A DNA stretch of 64,000 bases from Algoriphagus sp. NG3 (GTDB taxonomy: Bacteria > Bacteroidota > Bacteroidia > Cytophagales > Cyclobacteriaceae): contig NZ_CP139421.1 of the NCBI RefSeq assembly GCF_034119865.1, positions 434,001 through 498,000 on the forward strand. The letters are read 5' to 3'. The notes beneath the pieces were generated by a model. It was not told the DNA's origin and did no database searches. It worked only from the letters and a program-made list of their open reading frames with translations. The position numbers and the translations under genes are program-made. The first letter of the stretch is position 1; the number at the start of each line of letters is the position of its first letter. Below are positions 9,243 to 18,080 of the stretch, one piece after another.

Positions 9243-9641
9243 ATGAAGTACTGGATGGTAAAGTCTGAGCCAGAGTCGTATTCCTGGGATGATTTCGTCG
9301 CTCAAAATGAAGATATTTGGGACGGAGTGAGAAATTATCAGGCTAGGAATTTTTTAAGGGATATGCAGTTGGGCGACTTGGTGTTTTTTTACCATAGCGG
9401 CAAGGAAAAGGCTGTAGTAGGAATTGCCGAAGTCAGTGAGGAGCAGTTTCCAGAACCTGGGAATGAAGACTGGACAGCAGTCAAATTGAAAGTGAAGCGT
9501 GCCTTGAAAAAGCCTGTAACGCTGGCTGATATCAAAGCTGAGGATAGGCTTTCAGGATTGCCCATGCTGAAGCAATCCCGCCTGTCAGTGCTTCCGGTGG
9601 GTAAAGAAGAGTTTGATGTATTGCTAAAAATGGGGTCATGA
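9243..9641 (+). CDS. EVE domain protein
   Basis: 132 residues, a single EVE domain in the PUA-like superfamily. Diagnostic features are the start KYWMVKSEPESYSWDDF, then WDGVRNYQARNF and the GDLVFFYHSG strand. EVE domains bind modified bases in DNA or RNA; stand-alone forms are widespread and their cellular role is unsettled. No restriction or modification genes are nearby, so a defence role is not supported by context. Its stop codon lies at the left end of the intergenic element at 9637-9794. Confidence 0.88.
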   Translation: MKYWMVKSEPESYSWDDFVAQNEDIWDGVRNYQARNFLRDMQLGDLVFFYHSGKEKAVVGIAEVSEEQFPEPGNEDWTAVKLKVKRALKKPVTLADIKAEDRLSGLPMLKQSRLSVLPVGKEEFDVLLKMGS

Positions 9642-9794
9642 AATCGAGCCTGCCTGTCCGGTAGGCGGGCCTGCCTACTGGACAGGCAGGCATATTGATA
9701 ACGCACGCAGAGGAATGATTATTCACTATGCTAGATTCTCCCGAACCAAATTCGGGACAGGCTATATAGCCAATAAAAGTCAAATTATAATGAT
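9637..9794 (+). repeat. intergenic element, copy 1 (with nested palindrome)
   Basis: It begins in the stop region of the EVE gene (CATGAAATCGAGC) and ends directly before the ATG at 9795. A second copy occupies 25750-25866 in an equivalent place. The shared core at 9733-9765 contains a TCCCGAA...TTCGGGA hairpin and matches the other copy at 30 of 33 positions, and the core ends 29 bp before the start codon in both copies. This copy carries an additional 44-bp palindrome (9648-9691) that the other lacks. The function is unknown; a regulatory or dispersed repeat element are both possible. Confidence 0.65.
9648..9691. repeat. CCTGCC palindrome, large copy
   Basis: 19-base arms at 9648-9666 and 9673-9691 match at 18 of 19 positions around a 6-base loop. 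The core CCTGCCTGTCCGGTAGGC recurs at 57930-57950 and in inverse form at 16189-16209, so this is a dispersed palindromic family. No coding potential. Confidence 0.75.
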
Positions 9795-11417
9795 ATGAAA
9801 ACCCGTATCCTCTTCCTCTTTCTTTTTATCCTTGCAGGGCAGGCTTCTGCCCAGCTTAGATTCATTGAGCGCTTCGAAGTGCCCTCTGAAATGAACGACC
9901 CCTTATTTGAAATGATTGATTCGGAATCTGGCCTGGTTTCCTTCAGGGCTTTGCCTGGGAAGGGACTGAGTTCTAAGCGGGTTTTTCAATATTTTGTTTC
10001 GGATTCCAGCTTGAATTCTAAGGAAGGAATGATAGAGTTTCCAGTGAAAGAGGGATATGATCTGCTGGGGTACGATACGGATAAAAACATGTTGTTTGCG
10101 CTGTTTACCAGAGGATTTACAACTAATTCCAGTAAGTACTTATTGCAGATAGACTTGAAAAGCCGGAAAGGGATTGAATTTACGGTGGATAATGTGCTAG
10201 ACATGGAACTGGTGGAGTTTCTGGTGCAAGATCAAAAGGCCATTTTTATGGGAACGACGGACAGCAGGCCTGTTTTGCAGATTTATGATCTGTTGACAAA
10301 AAGTGTCCACACGCTCCAAGGGATTTATGGGAACAATACCCAGATCCTGCAAATCAGAAAAATGCCCGAGACAAGGTCACTAAAGGTGGTGTTGAGCAGA
10401 AAGGGGGCTCACAGAAACAGGGACTTGCTCGTCAATACCTATGACATGACAGGGAATGTCATTCAGGAAATAAAAGTTGACAAGTTTGCGGATGCAGGTC
10501 AGGAAATTATGGATGGCATATTGGTTCCCGTAGGCAACTATCAAGAGGCTATGCTGGGTGCTTTTGGGCTTGAACGCAGAAATTCCTACCAAGGAATGTA
10601 TATTATGGATATCAATGAATTTGGTGAATTCGACTTCAAACTGTACACCTTGGAGGATTTTCCGAATTTTTACAATTACCTCAACGAAAAGAACAAAACG
10701 AAAAGAGATAAAGAGGTGCTGAAAGAGCTGGAGAAAGAGAAGATTCCCGGAATCAAGAATATGTATTCAATCCGGGAGGTACGCCAAACTCCAGATGCCT
10801 ACTATCTTTATTTTGACCATTATACCGTATCCAACAGTCGTTCTGGATATCAAAATGGAATGAATTCCCCCAATGGTGGCTACAGGTATGATCGATGGAG
10901 TAGGATGGGAACCCAGATGTTCAATGATCCCTACCTATCCAACCGTTTTCCTATGGCTGGTAGGTACCAGACTATACCTGAGTATAGGTATGTATCTGCC
11001 CATTTTGCCAAGGTAGCCAAGTCCGGACAGGTGGTCTGGGACAATTCCAGTACTTACAGGGAACTGGTGACCACTTATCCGGAGGCTTTTGGAGAGATAG
11101 CCGTAGTGGGGGATGATGTTTACCATAGTTATGTGGAGGATGAACTCATCAAGTTGAGTTTTTTTAGAAACGGTGAAAAAATCTTTGAAAACTATGAGTT
11201 TGAACTGAAGTTGGTCAATGAAGAGGAGCGTATACAAAACACGAACGTAGAAAGCCTGAGATTGATCCATTGGTACGATAGGTACTTTTTGCTTACCGGT
11301 ACACAGCGCATCCGGTTTGTGAAGAAAGGGGGAGGAGATGAAGTTCGTGAAGTTTACTTTATCACCAAAATTGTGGTGGACGGGGATTTGTATAAGCCAG
11401 AACAACTCCCAGACTAG
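9795..11417 (+). CDS. secreted protein of unknown function
   Basis: 540 residues. A clear signal peptide (basic start, FLFLFILAG core, likely cleavage after QASA, about residue 19) implies export to the periplasm or surface. The remainder is rich in beta-strand-like, aromatic segments with no lipobox and no motif I recognise; residues 350-400 contain a low-complexity Gly/Ser/Asn/Tyr/Arg-rich part. It is preceded by the intergenic element and followed 34 bp later by pyrR. No function can be assigned. Confidence 0.75.
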   Translation: MKTRILFLFLFILAGQASAQLRFIERFEVPSEMNDPLFEMIDSESGLVSFRALPGKGLSSKRVFQYFVSDSSLNSKEGMIEFPVKEGYDLLGYDTDKNMLFALFTRGFTTNSSKYLLQIDLKSRKGIEFTVDNVLDMELVEFLVQDQKAIFMGTTDSRPVLQIYDLLTKSVHTLQGIYGNNTQILQIRKMPETRSLKVVLSRKGAHRNRDLLVNTYDMTGNVIQEIKVDKFADAGQEIMDGILVPVGNYQEAMLGAFGLERRNSYQGMYIMDINEFGEFDFKLYTLEDFPNFYNYLNEKNKTKRDKEVLKELEKEKIPGIKNMYSIREVRQTPDAYYLYFDHYTVSNSRSGYQNGMNSPNGGYRYDRWSRMGTQMFNDPYLSNRFPMAGRYQTIPEYRYVSAHFAKVAKSGQVVWDNSSTYRELVTTYPEAFGEIAVVGDDVYHSYVEDELIKLSFFRNGEKIFENYEFELKLVNEEERIQNTNVESLRLIHWYDRYFLLTGTQRIRFVKKGGGDEVREVYFITKIVVDGDLYKPEQLPD

Positions 11418-11451
11418 ATTTTCTTTTTATATTTACCCCCAAATCTACCCC

Positions 11452-12000
11452 ATGCAAAAAAGACTTGTCTTAGACGAAGGACAGATTGAGATCATACTCA
11501 GACGATTCTGTCATCAATTGATAGAAAATCACGATGATTTTGATAATACCGTGCTTTTGGGCCTGCAGCCTAGAGGCCCTATTTTGTTGGATAAGATCGT
11601 TAACCTTTTGAAGGAGATTTCCGGTGTGAGTGTACCTTCAGGATACCTGGATGCAACATTTCATCGGGACGATTTTCGCAGGAGAGATTTTCCCCTCAAA
11701 GCAAACGAAACCAAAATCAATTTTCTGGTAGAAGGCAAAAAAGTAATACTTGTCGATGACGTGCTCTACAAAGGTCGGTCTGTACGTGCGGCCATGGATG
11801 CGATGATTGCATTTGGCAGGCCGCAGAAAGTAGAGCTTATGGTGCTGGTGGATCGCAAACTTACCCGTGACTATCCCATCATGCCGGATTATTATGGTCT
11901 TCGTGTGCATACATTGGAGAGCCAATATGTGCTCGTGGAATGGGCTGAAAAGGGGAGTGAAAAAGATGCAATTTGGATCACAGAGAAAGTTAAGCCATAA
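11452..12000 (+). CDS. pyrR: bifunctional pyr operon regulator/uracil phosphoribosyltransferase PyrR
   Basis: 182 residues from the ATG at 11452; in-frame codons upstream overlap the preceding gene and are not family-like. The phosphoribosyltransferase signature KKVILVDDVLYKGRSVRA (PRPP loop) and the LGLQPRGP segment identify PyrR. In Bacillus it binds pyr mRNA in response to UMP and promotes termination. Here it stands 2 bp upstream of pyrB, the usual Bacteroidota pairing. I saw no clear PyrR-type attenuator in the 34 bp before it, so its RNA target, if any, lies elsewhere. Confidence 0.92.
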   Translation: MQKRLVLDEGQIEIILRRFCHQLIENHDDFDNTVLLGLQPRGPILLDKIVNLLKEISGVSVPSGYLDATFHRDDFRRRDFPLKANETKINFLVEGKKVILVDDVLYKGRSVRAAMDAMIAFGRPQKVELMVLVDRKLTRDYPIMPDYYGLRVHTLESQYVLVEWAEKGSEKDAIWITEKVKP

Positions 12001-12002
12001 AC

Positions 12003-12929
12003 ATGTCGCAACTCAGTACAAAACACCTGCTCGGAATCAAAAATCTCACAGAGGAGGACCTTCAACTTATCCTTGATACAGCGGCAAACTTCAAAGAGGT
12101 GATCAATAGGCCGATTAAAAAAGTGCCTTCTCTTCGCGATATTACCATAGCCAATGTGTTTTTTGAGAATTCCACCCGCACCAGACTTTCCTTTGAACTG
12201 GCAGAAAAAAGGCTTTCTGCCGATGTGGTGAATTTTTCCTCATCCAATAGTTCGGTGAAAAAAGGAGAAACCCTGGTGGACACTGTGAACAATATCCTTT
12301 CCATGAAAGTGGACATGGTAGTAATGCGACACTCCAGCCCCGGCGCACCACACTTCCTATCCCGAAATGTAAATGCGAATATCGTAAATGCCGGAGATGG
12401 CACCCATGAGCATCCTACTCAAGCCTTGCTGGATTCATTCTCCATCAAGGAGAAGCTGGGTGATGTAGCGGGTAAAAAAGTGGCCATCATCGGTGATATC
12501 CTGCATTCTAGGGTGGCATTATCCAATATTTTTTGTCTGCAGAAATTAGGGGCTGAAGTCATGGTCTGCGGGCCGATTACGCTACTTCCAAAATACATTG
12601 AGAGCCTTGGTGTAAAAGTGGAGTTGGATGTGAAAAAAGCTCTTCAGTGGTGCGACGTGGCGAACGTACTGAGAATCCAACTCGAAAGACAACAGATCAA
12701 ATATTTCCCGAGCTTGCGTGAATATTCCCTTTATTACGGAATCAATAAGAAGCTACTGAGTCAGCTGGATAAGGAAATAGTAATCATGCACCCAGGGCCG
12801 ATCAACCGGGGAGTGGAATTGAACTCTGATGTGGCTGATTCTGAGCATTCGATCATCTTGGAGCAAGTGCAAAACGGGGTGGCCGTGAGAATGGCAGTAC
12901 TGTACTTGCTGGCCGGGACAAAAGGATAA
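12003..12929 (+). CDS. pyrB: aspartate carbamoyltransferase catalytic subunit
   Basis: 308 residues. The carbamoyl-phosphate motif FFENSTRTRLSFE (about residues 51-63), GDGTHEHPTQALLD and the aspartate-binding HPGPINRG are all present. The enzyme condenses carbamoyl phosphate with aspartate to start pyrimidine synthesis. No pyrI regulatory subunit follows, consistent with the unregulated trimeric form. The start is 2 bp after the pyrR stop. A 63-bp AT-rich gap with AAATTTCAAATT-type inverted repeats then leads to the ABC transporter genes. Confidence 0.95.
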   Translation: MSQLSTKHLLGIKNLTEEDLQLILDTAANFKEVINRPIKKVPSLRDITIANVFFENSTRTRLSFELAEKRLSADVVNFSSSNSSVKKGETLVDTVNNILSMKVDMVVMRHSSPGAPHFLSRNVNANIVNAGDGTHEHPTQALLDSFSIKEKLGDVAGKKVAIIGDILHSRVALSNIFCLQKLGAEVMVCGPITLLPKYIESLGVKVELDVKKALQWCDVANVLRIQLERQQIKYFPSLREYSLYYGINKKLLSQLDKEIVIMHPGPINRGVELNSDVADSEHSIILEQVQNGVAVRMAVLYLLAGTKG

Positions 12930-12992
12930 TTTGTTTGAAATTTCAAATTTGGGATTTCAGATTTTCTCACTTTAAATTTCAAATTCATTTTT

Positions 12993-13709
12993 ATGCTAAG
13001 CGTCACCAATCTGGTAAAAACCTATGACAAGCAGAATGCTGTCAACGATATTTCATTTGAACTGCAGGGAGGAGAGGTAGTAGGCTTGCTTGGACCAAAC
13101 GGAGCGGGAAAAAGTACTACCATGAAGTGTATCGTGGGTTTGCTTCGCAAAACGTCTGGAGAGATTACCCTTGGGGGATACGACCATTTGAGTGTTGAGG
13201 CAAAGCGGCTTTTCAGTTACATTCCGGAAACCCCATATGTCTATGACTTACTTACCGTACAGGAGCACATGCAGTTTGTGGCCCAGGCCTATGGTGTGAA
13301 AGAGTGGAAGGAAAAAGCTGATGAATACCTGGAGATGTATGAGTTGACAGATAAAAAAGATAAACTGGGACGGGATTTATCTAAAGGAATGCGCCAAAAG
13401 GTCTCTATCTGTTGTGCTTTATTGCCAGATCCGCAAGTTCTGTTTTTTGATGAACCCATGATCGGTCTGGATCCCAAGGCTATTAAAAACACCAAGAAGA
13501 TTTTTAGACAGCTGAAAGAAGCCGGTAAAACTATATTAGTGAGTACGCATCTGATCGACAGCGTGGAGTCTATCGCTGACCGGATCATGATTTTGAAAAA
13601 TGGAAATATAGTCGGCAATGATACGATAGCCAATCTCAAGCTTCAGTTTGTGCAGGAAGAGGGTACAACGCTTGAGGATCTCTTTTTAGAAATGACTAAA
13701 GATGAATGA
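12993..13709 (+). CDS. ABC transporter ATP-binding protein
   Basis: 238 residues. Walker A is GPNGAGKST at 34-42, the signature loop reads LSKGMRQK, Walker B is VLFFDEPMIGLD, and the H-loop is STHLID. The pattern fits the ABC-2/CcmA-like exporter ATPases. Its last codons overlap the ATG of the membrane subunit by 8 bp, so the two are translationally coupled. The exported substrate cannot be deduced. Confidence 0.92.
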   Translation: MLSVTNLVKTYDKQNAVNDISFELQGGEVVGLLGPNGAGKSTTMKCIVGLLRKTSGEITLGGYDHLSVEAKRLFSYIPETPYVYDLLTVQEHMQFVAQAYGVKEWKEKADEYLEMYELTDKKDKLGRDLSKGMRQKVSICCALLPDPQVLFFDEPMIGLDPKAIKNTKKIFRQLKEAGKTILVSTHLIDSVESIADRIMILKNGNIVGNDTIANLKLQFVQEEGTTLEDLFLEMTKDE

Positions 13710-15342
13710 AATCCGGCTGTTGCTCAGGAAGGATATTCTCATCCTGATCAATAATATCAAACTGATCCTCAGAAATCCGCTCAGGCTTTTGCCCTATGCC
13801 GGGATCGTTGGGTACATTTTCTTCATGTATTTCATACGCATGAAAAGCGGGGGTGACAGCTCTTCTTCTCAGGAAATTCCTGAATTGGACATGAACGGTC
13901 TTCCAGAAGTCAATTTTGCCATGCAAAATGTAATAGGGGCGGTAACGTTGCTGGCACTGGCCTTTTTGATTTATCAGTTGTTCCGGGCTACGAAAAACAA
14001 CGTCAGCTTCTTTAAGATGGCGGATGTGAACCTGCTGTTCACTGCACCAGTCAAGCCCGAAAACATTCTGATCTACTATATGGGAAGATCGATCCTACCT
14101 TCCTTAGGTGGAGCGCTTATCTTTGTGGCTTACGCATCCAGTCAGGCTTATGAGACTTTTGATCTGACAGTGACAAATATTGTATTTTTAATAGTTGCGG
14201 TTGCCCTCTTCTTTTTTATTCTTTCTCCCATCAAGTTTTTGGTTTATACACTGAATACCAAGTATGACGTAATGGAGTATATCCGTTCCGGGGTGATTGT
14301 TTTGGCAGTTTTGCTGGCAGGAATGATCGTTATTCCCGGACTTATGGCAGAAAAGTTCTGGCAGGGGATGTTTGCATGGATTTCCTCTCCATGGTTTGAT
14401 TTTTTTCCGTTAGTGGGATGGAGCCGGGGGATAGGAAGCTATCTTGCCCACGACAATGTTATTTTGTCGGTTGGGTTTATCATGCTTTATGGGATAGCGT
14501 TTTATGTGATTCTCAAGCTTGTCATCCGATTTGCCGGATACTATTATGAAGATGTACTGGAGGCGACCAAATCCAACGAGGAAAAGCTGGAGAAAGTAAA
14601 GGGTAAGAAGCAGGTGGGTGAAAGCTCATATAGTCTAAATACCAAAAAGAAATTAGCCCTTCCTGACTTTGGTACCGGGGCAAAGGCATTTTATTGGAGA
14701 AATTACGTCCACAGCTCCAGACAGGATTTTCATCCTTTATTTGGATTGTATTCCCTGATCATGGTGGCCATAGGAATTGTGCTGGCAGTACTCTCCGTAT
14801 TCGAGTGGTTTTCACACTATTTTCTATATGGGTATCTGCTGATTATGCTTTTCATCTATTTCTTTGCGGGCATAGGCAGAGCGAATGTAGGGGATTTGAA
14901 GAAGCCCTTTTTCATACTGGTTCCTGCGAGTTGGGCTTCCAAGTTTTGGAATATGATCAAGCTGGATATCTTGCAGATCACATTGTTTTGCATTGCCCTC
15001 ATAGTGCCGTCTGTTTTGATTGCGGGATTAAACTGGTTTATCATTCCCCTGTTTCTCTTTGCGACTATAGAGATTTATTTGGTGGGTTTTGGTATCAATA
15101 TTATTCCACAGATCTCTTTGGACGAAGGCTGGGATAGAAAGCTGATCAAGCCCTTTATGATCGGGGGGATTGTCCTTTTCGGTTTTGTGCCATCTTTTGC
15201 GTTCAGTTTAATCGCGTTTATAGTATCCAAACAGTTTGTATGGGCACTCTTTGGCGGGACTTTCGGACTGTTTTTCGTAGCTGCTATCCTGATGCATGTG
15301 ACGTTGGATGTGCTGAAGCGGTTGGAATTCAAGGAGGTGTAA
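13702..15342 (+). CDS. ABC transporter membrane subunit
   Basis: 546 residues with about ten to twelve hydrophobic segments in two halves, separated by a charged region near residues 285-330 (SNEEKLEKVKGKKQVGE). It overlaps the ATPase gene by 8 bp and must be its partner. Size and layout match large ABC-2-type exporter permeases of Bacteroidota that lack a recognised substrate. The gene is followed by the long repeat region. Confidence 0.85.
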   Translation: MNEIRLLLRKDILILINNIKLILRNPLRLLPYAGIVGYIFFMYFIRMKSGGDSSSSQEIPELDMNGLPEVNFAMQNVIGAVTLLALAFLIYQLFRATKNNVSFFKMADVNLLFTAPVKPENILIYYMGRSILPSLGGALIFVAYASSQAYETFDLTVTNIVFLIVAVALFFFILSPIKFLVYTLNTKYDVMEYIRSGVIVLAVLLAGMIVIPGLMAEKFWQGMFAWISSPWFDFFPLVGWSRGIGSYLAHDNVILSVGFIMLYGIAFYVILKLVIRFAGYYYEDVLEATKSNEEKLEKVKGKKQVGESSYSLNTKKKLALPDFGTGAKAFYWRNYVHSSRQDFHPLFGLYSLIMVAIGIVLAVLSVFEWFSHYFLYGYLLIMLFIYFFAGIGRANVGDLKKPFFILVPASWASKFWNMIKLDILQITLFCIALIVPSVLIAGLNWFIIPLFLFATIEIYLVGFGINIIPQISLDEGWDRKLIKPFMIGGIVLFGFVPSFAFSLIAFIVSKQFVWALFGGTFGLFFVAAILMHVTLDVLKRLEFKEV

Positions 15343-16524
15343 GTTTGTTTTTTTTAGCCACAAAGACAGGTTTGGTGCAAGTCTTCAGACTTGTACCGCT
15401 ATGCAGTGCAGTCTTCAGACTGCTCATTAATAAATGATGTTAGAAGTCGAAAGACTTAATTATCTAAGGTCCAAGCCTGCCTGTTGCAGGACGGTTAGAA
15501 GATTATCAGGAGGCTGCTTAGAAAACCTGAATTGCGTCCTCTGTGTAAACCTCCAAAGCCTCCGGGAGTGTCTCACTCACGGAAATATGGAATTGAATGA
15601 CCAACTTTAGCGCAAGGTCTTCCTGACTTTGCCGGGATTCAATACAGTCTTCAGACTGCTAAACTTAAAATAGACCTGTTAACTTGAAAAGGCAGTCTGG
15701 AGACTGCAAAACTTAGGGTCCAAGTCTGAAGACTTGAACCAGACGTAGAGATTGGCGCAAGCCTGTAGAAGGTCGTTTCAGATGCTAAAATGAGGCTTCA
15801 TAGAAAAACTGAATTGTGCCCTCCATGTCAACCTCCAAAGCCTCCGGGAGTGTCTCACTCACGGAAATATGGAATTGAATGACCAACTTTAGCGCAAGGT
15901 CTTCCTGACTTTGCCGGGATTCAATACAGTCTTCAGACTGCTAAACTTAAAATAGACCTGTTAACTTGAAAAGGCAGTCTGGAGACTGCAATACTTAGGG
16001 TCCAAGTCTGAAGACTTGAACCAGACGTAGAGATTGGCGCAAGCCTGTAGAAGGTCGTTTCAGATGCTAAAATGAAGCTGCATAGAAAAACTGAATTGCG
16101 CCCTCCGTGTCATCCTCCAAAGCCTCCGTGAGTGTCTCACTCACGGAAATATGGAATTGAATGACCAACTTTGGTTCAGGTCTTCAGACCTGCCTACCGG
16201 TCAGGCAGGCTTGTGCCGGGATGCAATGCAGTCTTCATACTGCGAAACTTAAAATAGACCTGTTAACTTGAAAAGGCAGTCTGGAGACTGCAATACTTAG
16301 GGTCCAAGTCTGAAGACTTGAACCAGACGTAGACTGCAATACTTAGGGTCCAAGTCTGAAGACTTGAACCAAACAAGTAGTGTTGGGTTAACAAAACCTT
16401 TGGAAATAGCTTGCCATCTTTTCAGCTTTTCATTAATGAAGCCGAATTTTATTCTGTTTTAACTTTCCGCCAGTCGCATACCCAAGAAAATTCCTGTATT
16501 TTTGATAACCAAATATGACCAGCT
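15343..16524. repeat. 1.2-kb non-coding region with a 282-bp tandem repeat (three copies)
   Basis: No credible gene lies here. The landmark CTCCAAAGCCTCC occurs at 15551, 15833 and 16115 (spacing 282 and 282). Copies one and two are nearly identical; the third is truncated and modified and ends with a 46-bp duplication (16285 and 16331). Each unit contains small palindromes such as CAGTCTTCAGACTG, CAGTCTGGAGACTG and CAAGTCTGAAGACTTG. A degenerate part of the unit, including TAGAAAANCTGAATTG, extends left to about 15460. The third unit also holds a CCTGCC palindrome at 16189-16209. Confidence 0.8.
16497..16504 (+). promoter_or_regulatory. possible -7 element upstream of the cystathionine beta-synthase gene
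   Basis: TATTTTTG matches the Bacteroidota TAnnTTTG element and lies 20 bp before the start codon. No convincing -33 TTTG is visible at the usual spacing, so this is tentative. Confidence 0.3.
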
Positions 16525-17892
16525 ATGATCTATAATTCAATAATTGATACCATCGGCAATACCCCGATGATCCGTCTAAATAAGCTTGCTAAACACATCA
16601 AGGGAGAGGTACTCGTGAAGGTGGAGTACTTCAATCCCGGCAACTCCATGAAGGATCGTATGGCGATCAAAATGGTAGAGGATGCCGAGAAGTCAGGGGT
16701 ACTGAAGCCGGGGGGGACAATCATAGAAGGAACTAGCGGGAATACAGGAATGGGGCTTGCTCTGGCAGCTGTCGCCAAAGGCTATAAGTGTATTTTCACG
16801 ATGGCTGATAAGCAATCCAAAGAGAAAATCGATATCCTGAAAGCAGTAGGGGCAGAGGTGATCGTGTGTCCTACTAACGTTTCCCCTGATGATCCTAGAT
16901 CCTATTACTCTGTAGCGAAGAAATTAAATCAGGATATTCCGAATTCCTTTTACCCAAACCAATACGACAACTTATCCAACACTGCTGCTCACTATGAGAC
17001 TACCGGGCCGGAAATATGGAAAGATACGGATGGTAAGGTGACGCATTATGCGGCAGGGGTGGGAACTGGCGGATCCATGTGCGGTGCTGCCCAATACCTC
17101 AAAGAGCAGAATCCCAATGTGGTGACAGTAGGGATTGATACCTATGGATCAGTATTCAAAAAATATAAGGAAACAGGTATTTTCGATGAGAAGGAGGTTT
17201 ACCCTTATCTCACCGAAGGCATTGGGGAGGACATTCTTCCCAAGAATGTGAACTTCGATATGATAGACCATTTCGTCAAAGTGACGGATAAGGATTCCGC
17301 TGTGATGACACGCCGCCTGGCCAGGGAAGAGGGGTTGTTTGTAGGATGGTCATGTGGTTCGGCTGTGCATGGAGCATTGGAATGGGCTAAGGATAATCTG
17401 AAAGAAGGTGACCAGATGGTTATTATTCTTCCGGATCATGGCACAAGATACTTGGGTAAAGTATATAATGACGAATGGATGAGGAACCACGGTTTCCTGG
17501 AAGATAGGACCTACTCCACGGCAAGGGATATTATTTCCCAGAGAACAGGAACCTATACCTTGGTTTCCACATTGAAGTCTGATTCTGTCAGAGAGGCTAT
17601 TGGTTTGATGAACAAGACCAGTGTGTCCCAGATTCCTGTAATGGAAAACGGGGAAGTGGTCGGGAGCCTTACGGACAACAAATTGCTTACCAAAATCATA
17701 GACAATCCATCATTGAAAGATGCTTCAGTGGCTGATGTGATGGAAGATTCCATGCATTTTGTGGCACTGGATAGTACTTTGGACGTACTTTCCTCCATGG
17801 TGGAAAAGGAAAAAGCAGTGCTGGTTCGGGATGTGCAAAATCAGATTCACATCATTACCAAGCATGATATACTGGAAGCTTTCACTAAGTAG
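16525..17892 (+). CDS. cystathionine beta-synthase (PLP enzyme with C-terminal CBS pair)
   Basis: 455 residues. The fold-type II PLP domain (about 1-325) has the Schiff-base lysine Lys43 in NSMKDRM, the phosphate-binding SGNTG at 71-75 and a GTGGSMCG cofactor loop. Two CBS domains occupy about 335-455. This architecture is that of cystathionine beta-synthase, joining serine (or O-acetylserine) and homocysteine; cysteine synthases lack the CBS pair. There is no N-terminal haem domain. It is isolated from other sulfur genes and sits between repeat-rich spacers. Confidence 0.88.
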   Translation: MIYNSIIDTIGNTPMIRLNKLAKHIKGEVLVKVEYFNPGNSMKDRMAIKMVEDAEKSGVLKPGGTIIEGTSGNTGMGLALAAVAKGYKCIFTMADKQSKEKIDILKAVGAEVIVCPTNVSPDDPRSYYSVAKKLNQDIPNSFYPNQYDNLSNTAAHYETTGPEIWKDTDGKVTHYAAGVGTGGSMCGAAQYLKEQNPNVVTVGIDTYGSVFKKYKETGIFDEKEVYPYLTEGIGEDILPKNVNFDMIDHFVKVTDKDSAVMTRRLAREEGLFVGWSCGSAVHGALEWAKDNLKEGDQMVIILPDHGTRYLGKVYNDEWMRNHGFLEDRTYSTARDIISQRTGTYTLVSTLKSDSVREAIGLMNKTSVSQIPVMENGEVVGSLTDNKLLTKIIDNPSLKDASVADVMEDSMHFVALDSTLDVLSSMVEKEKAVLVRDVQNQIHIITKHDILEAFTK

Positions 17893-17946
17893 TTTTGCAT
17901 ATCTGTCTCTTGCCAATAACCATAATTCTCTCGGTTTAGTTAGGCG

Positions 17947-18018
17947 GGAAGACGGGAGACCGAAGACCGAAGAGACCTTGCCTATAGCTTTGAGGCTACT
18001 TCCGTCTTCTGTCTTCCA
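17947..18018. repeat. imperfect palindrome, GGGAGACCGAAG family
   Basis: GGAAGAC...GAAGACCGAAG on the left pairs imperfectly with CTTCCGTCTTCTGTCTTCC on the right. The same GACGGGAGACCGAAG sequence forms a perfect palindrome at 37179-37219. It lies between the cystathionine beta-synthase and membrane protein genes. Confidence 0.55.
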
Positions 18019-18080
18019 TCCTGAGGAGCATTGAAATTAAGCTGAATAGTACTAATGAGGGATAATAATGGAAAAACTAA

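Noticed and set aside
9243..9641. EVE protein as part of a modification-dependent restriction system
   Set aside because: It is a single EVE domain without nuclease or McrBC-like partner; neighbours are unrelated.
12930..12992. Terminator between pyrB and the ABC genes
   Set aside because: The AAATTTCAAATT palindromes are AT-only and have no T tract, so they give no stable terminator.
14694..15137. 147-codon frame on the plus strand inside the ABC permease gene
   Set aside because: It is out of frame with a well-supported transmembrane protein and its translation lacks any family or hydrophobic pattern.
15343..16524. CRISPR array
   Set aside because: The repeats are 282 bp long, contiguous and have no unique spacers, and no cas genes are present.
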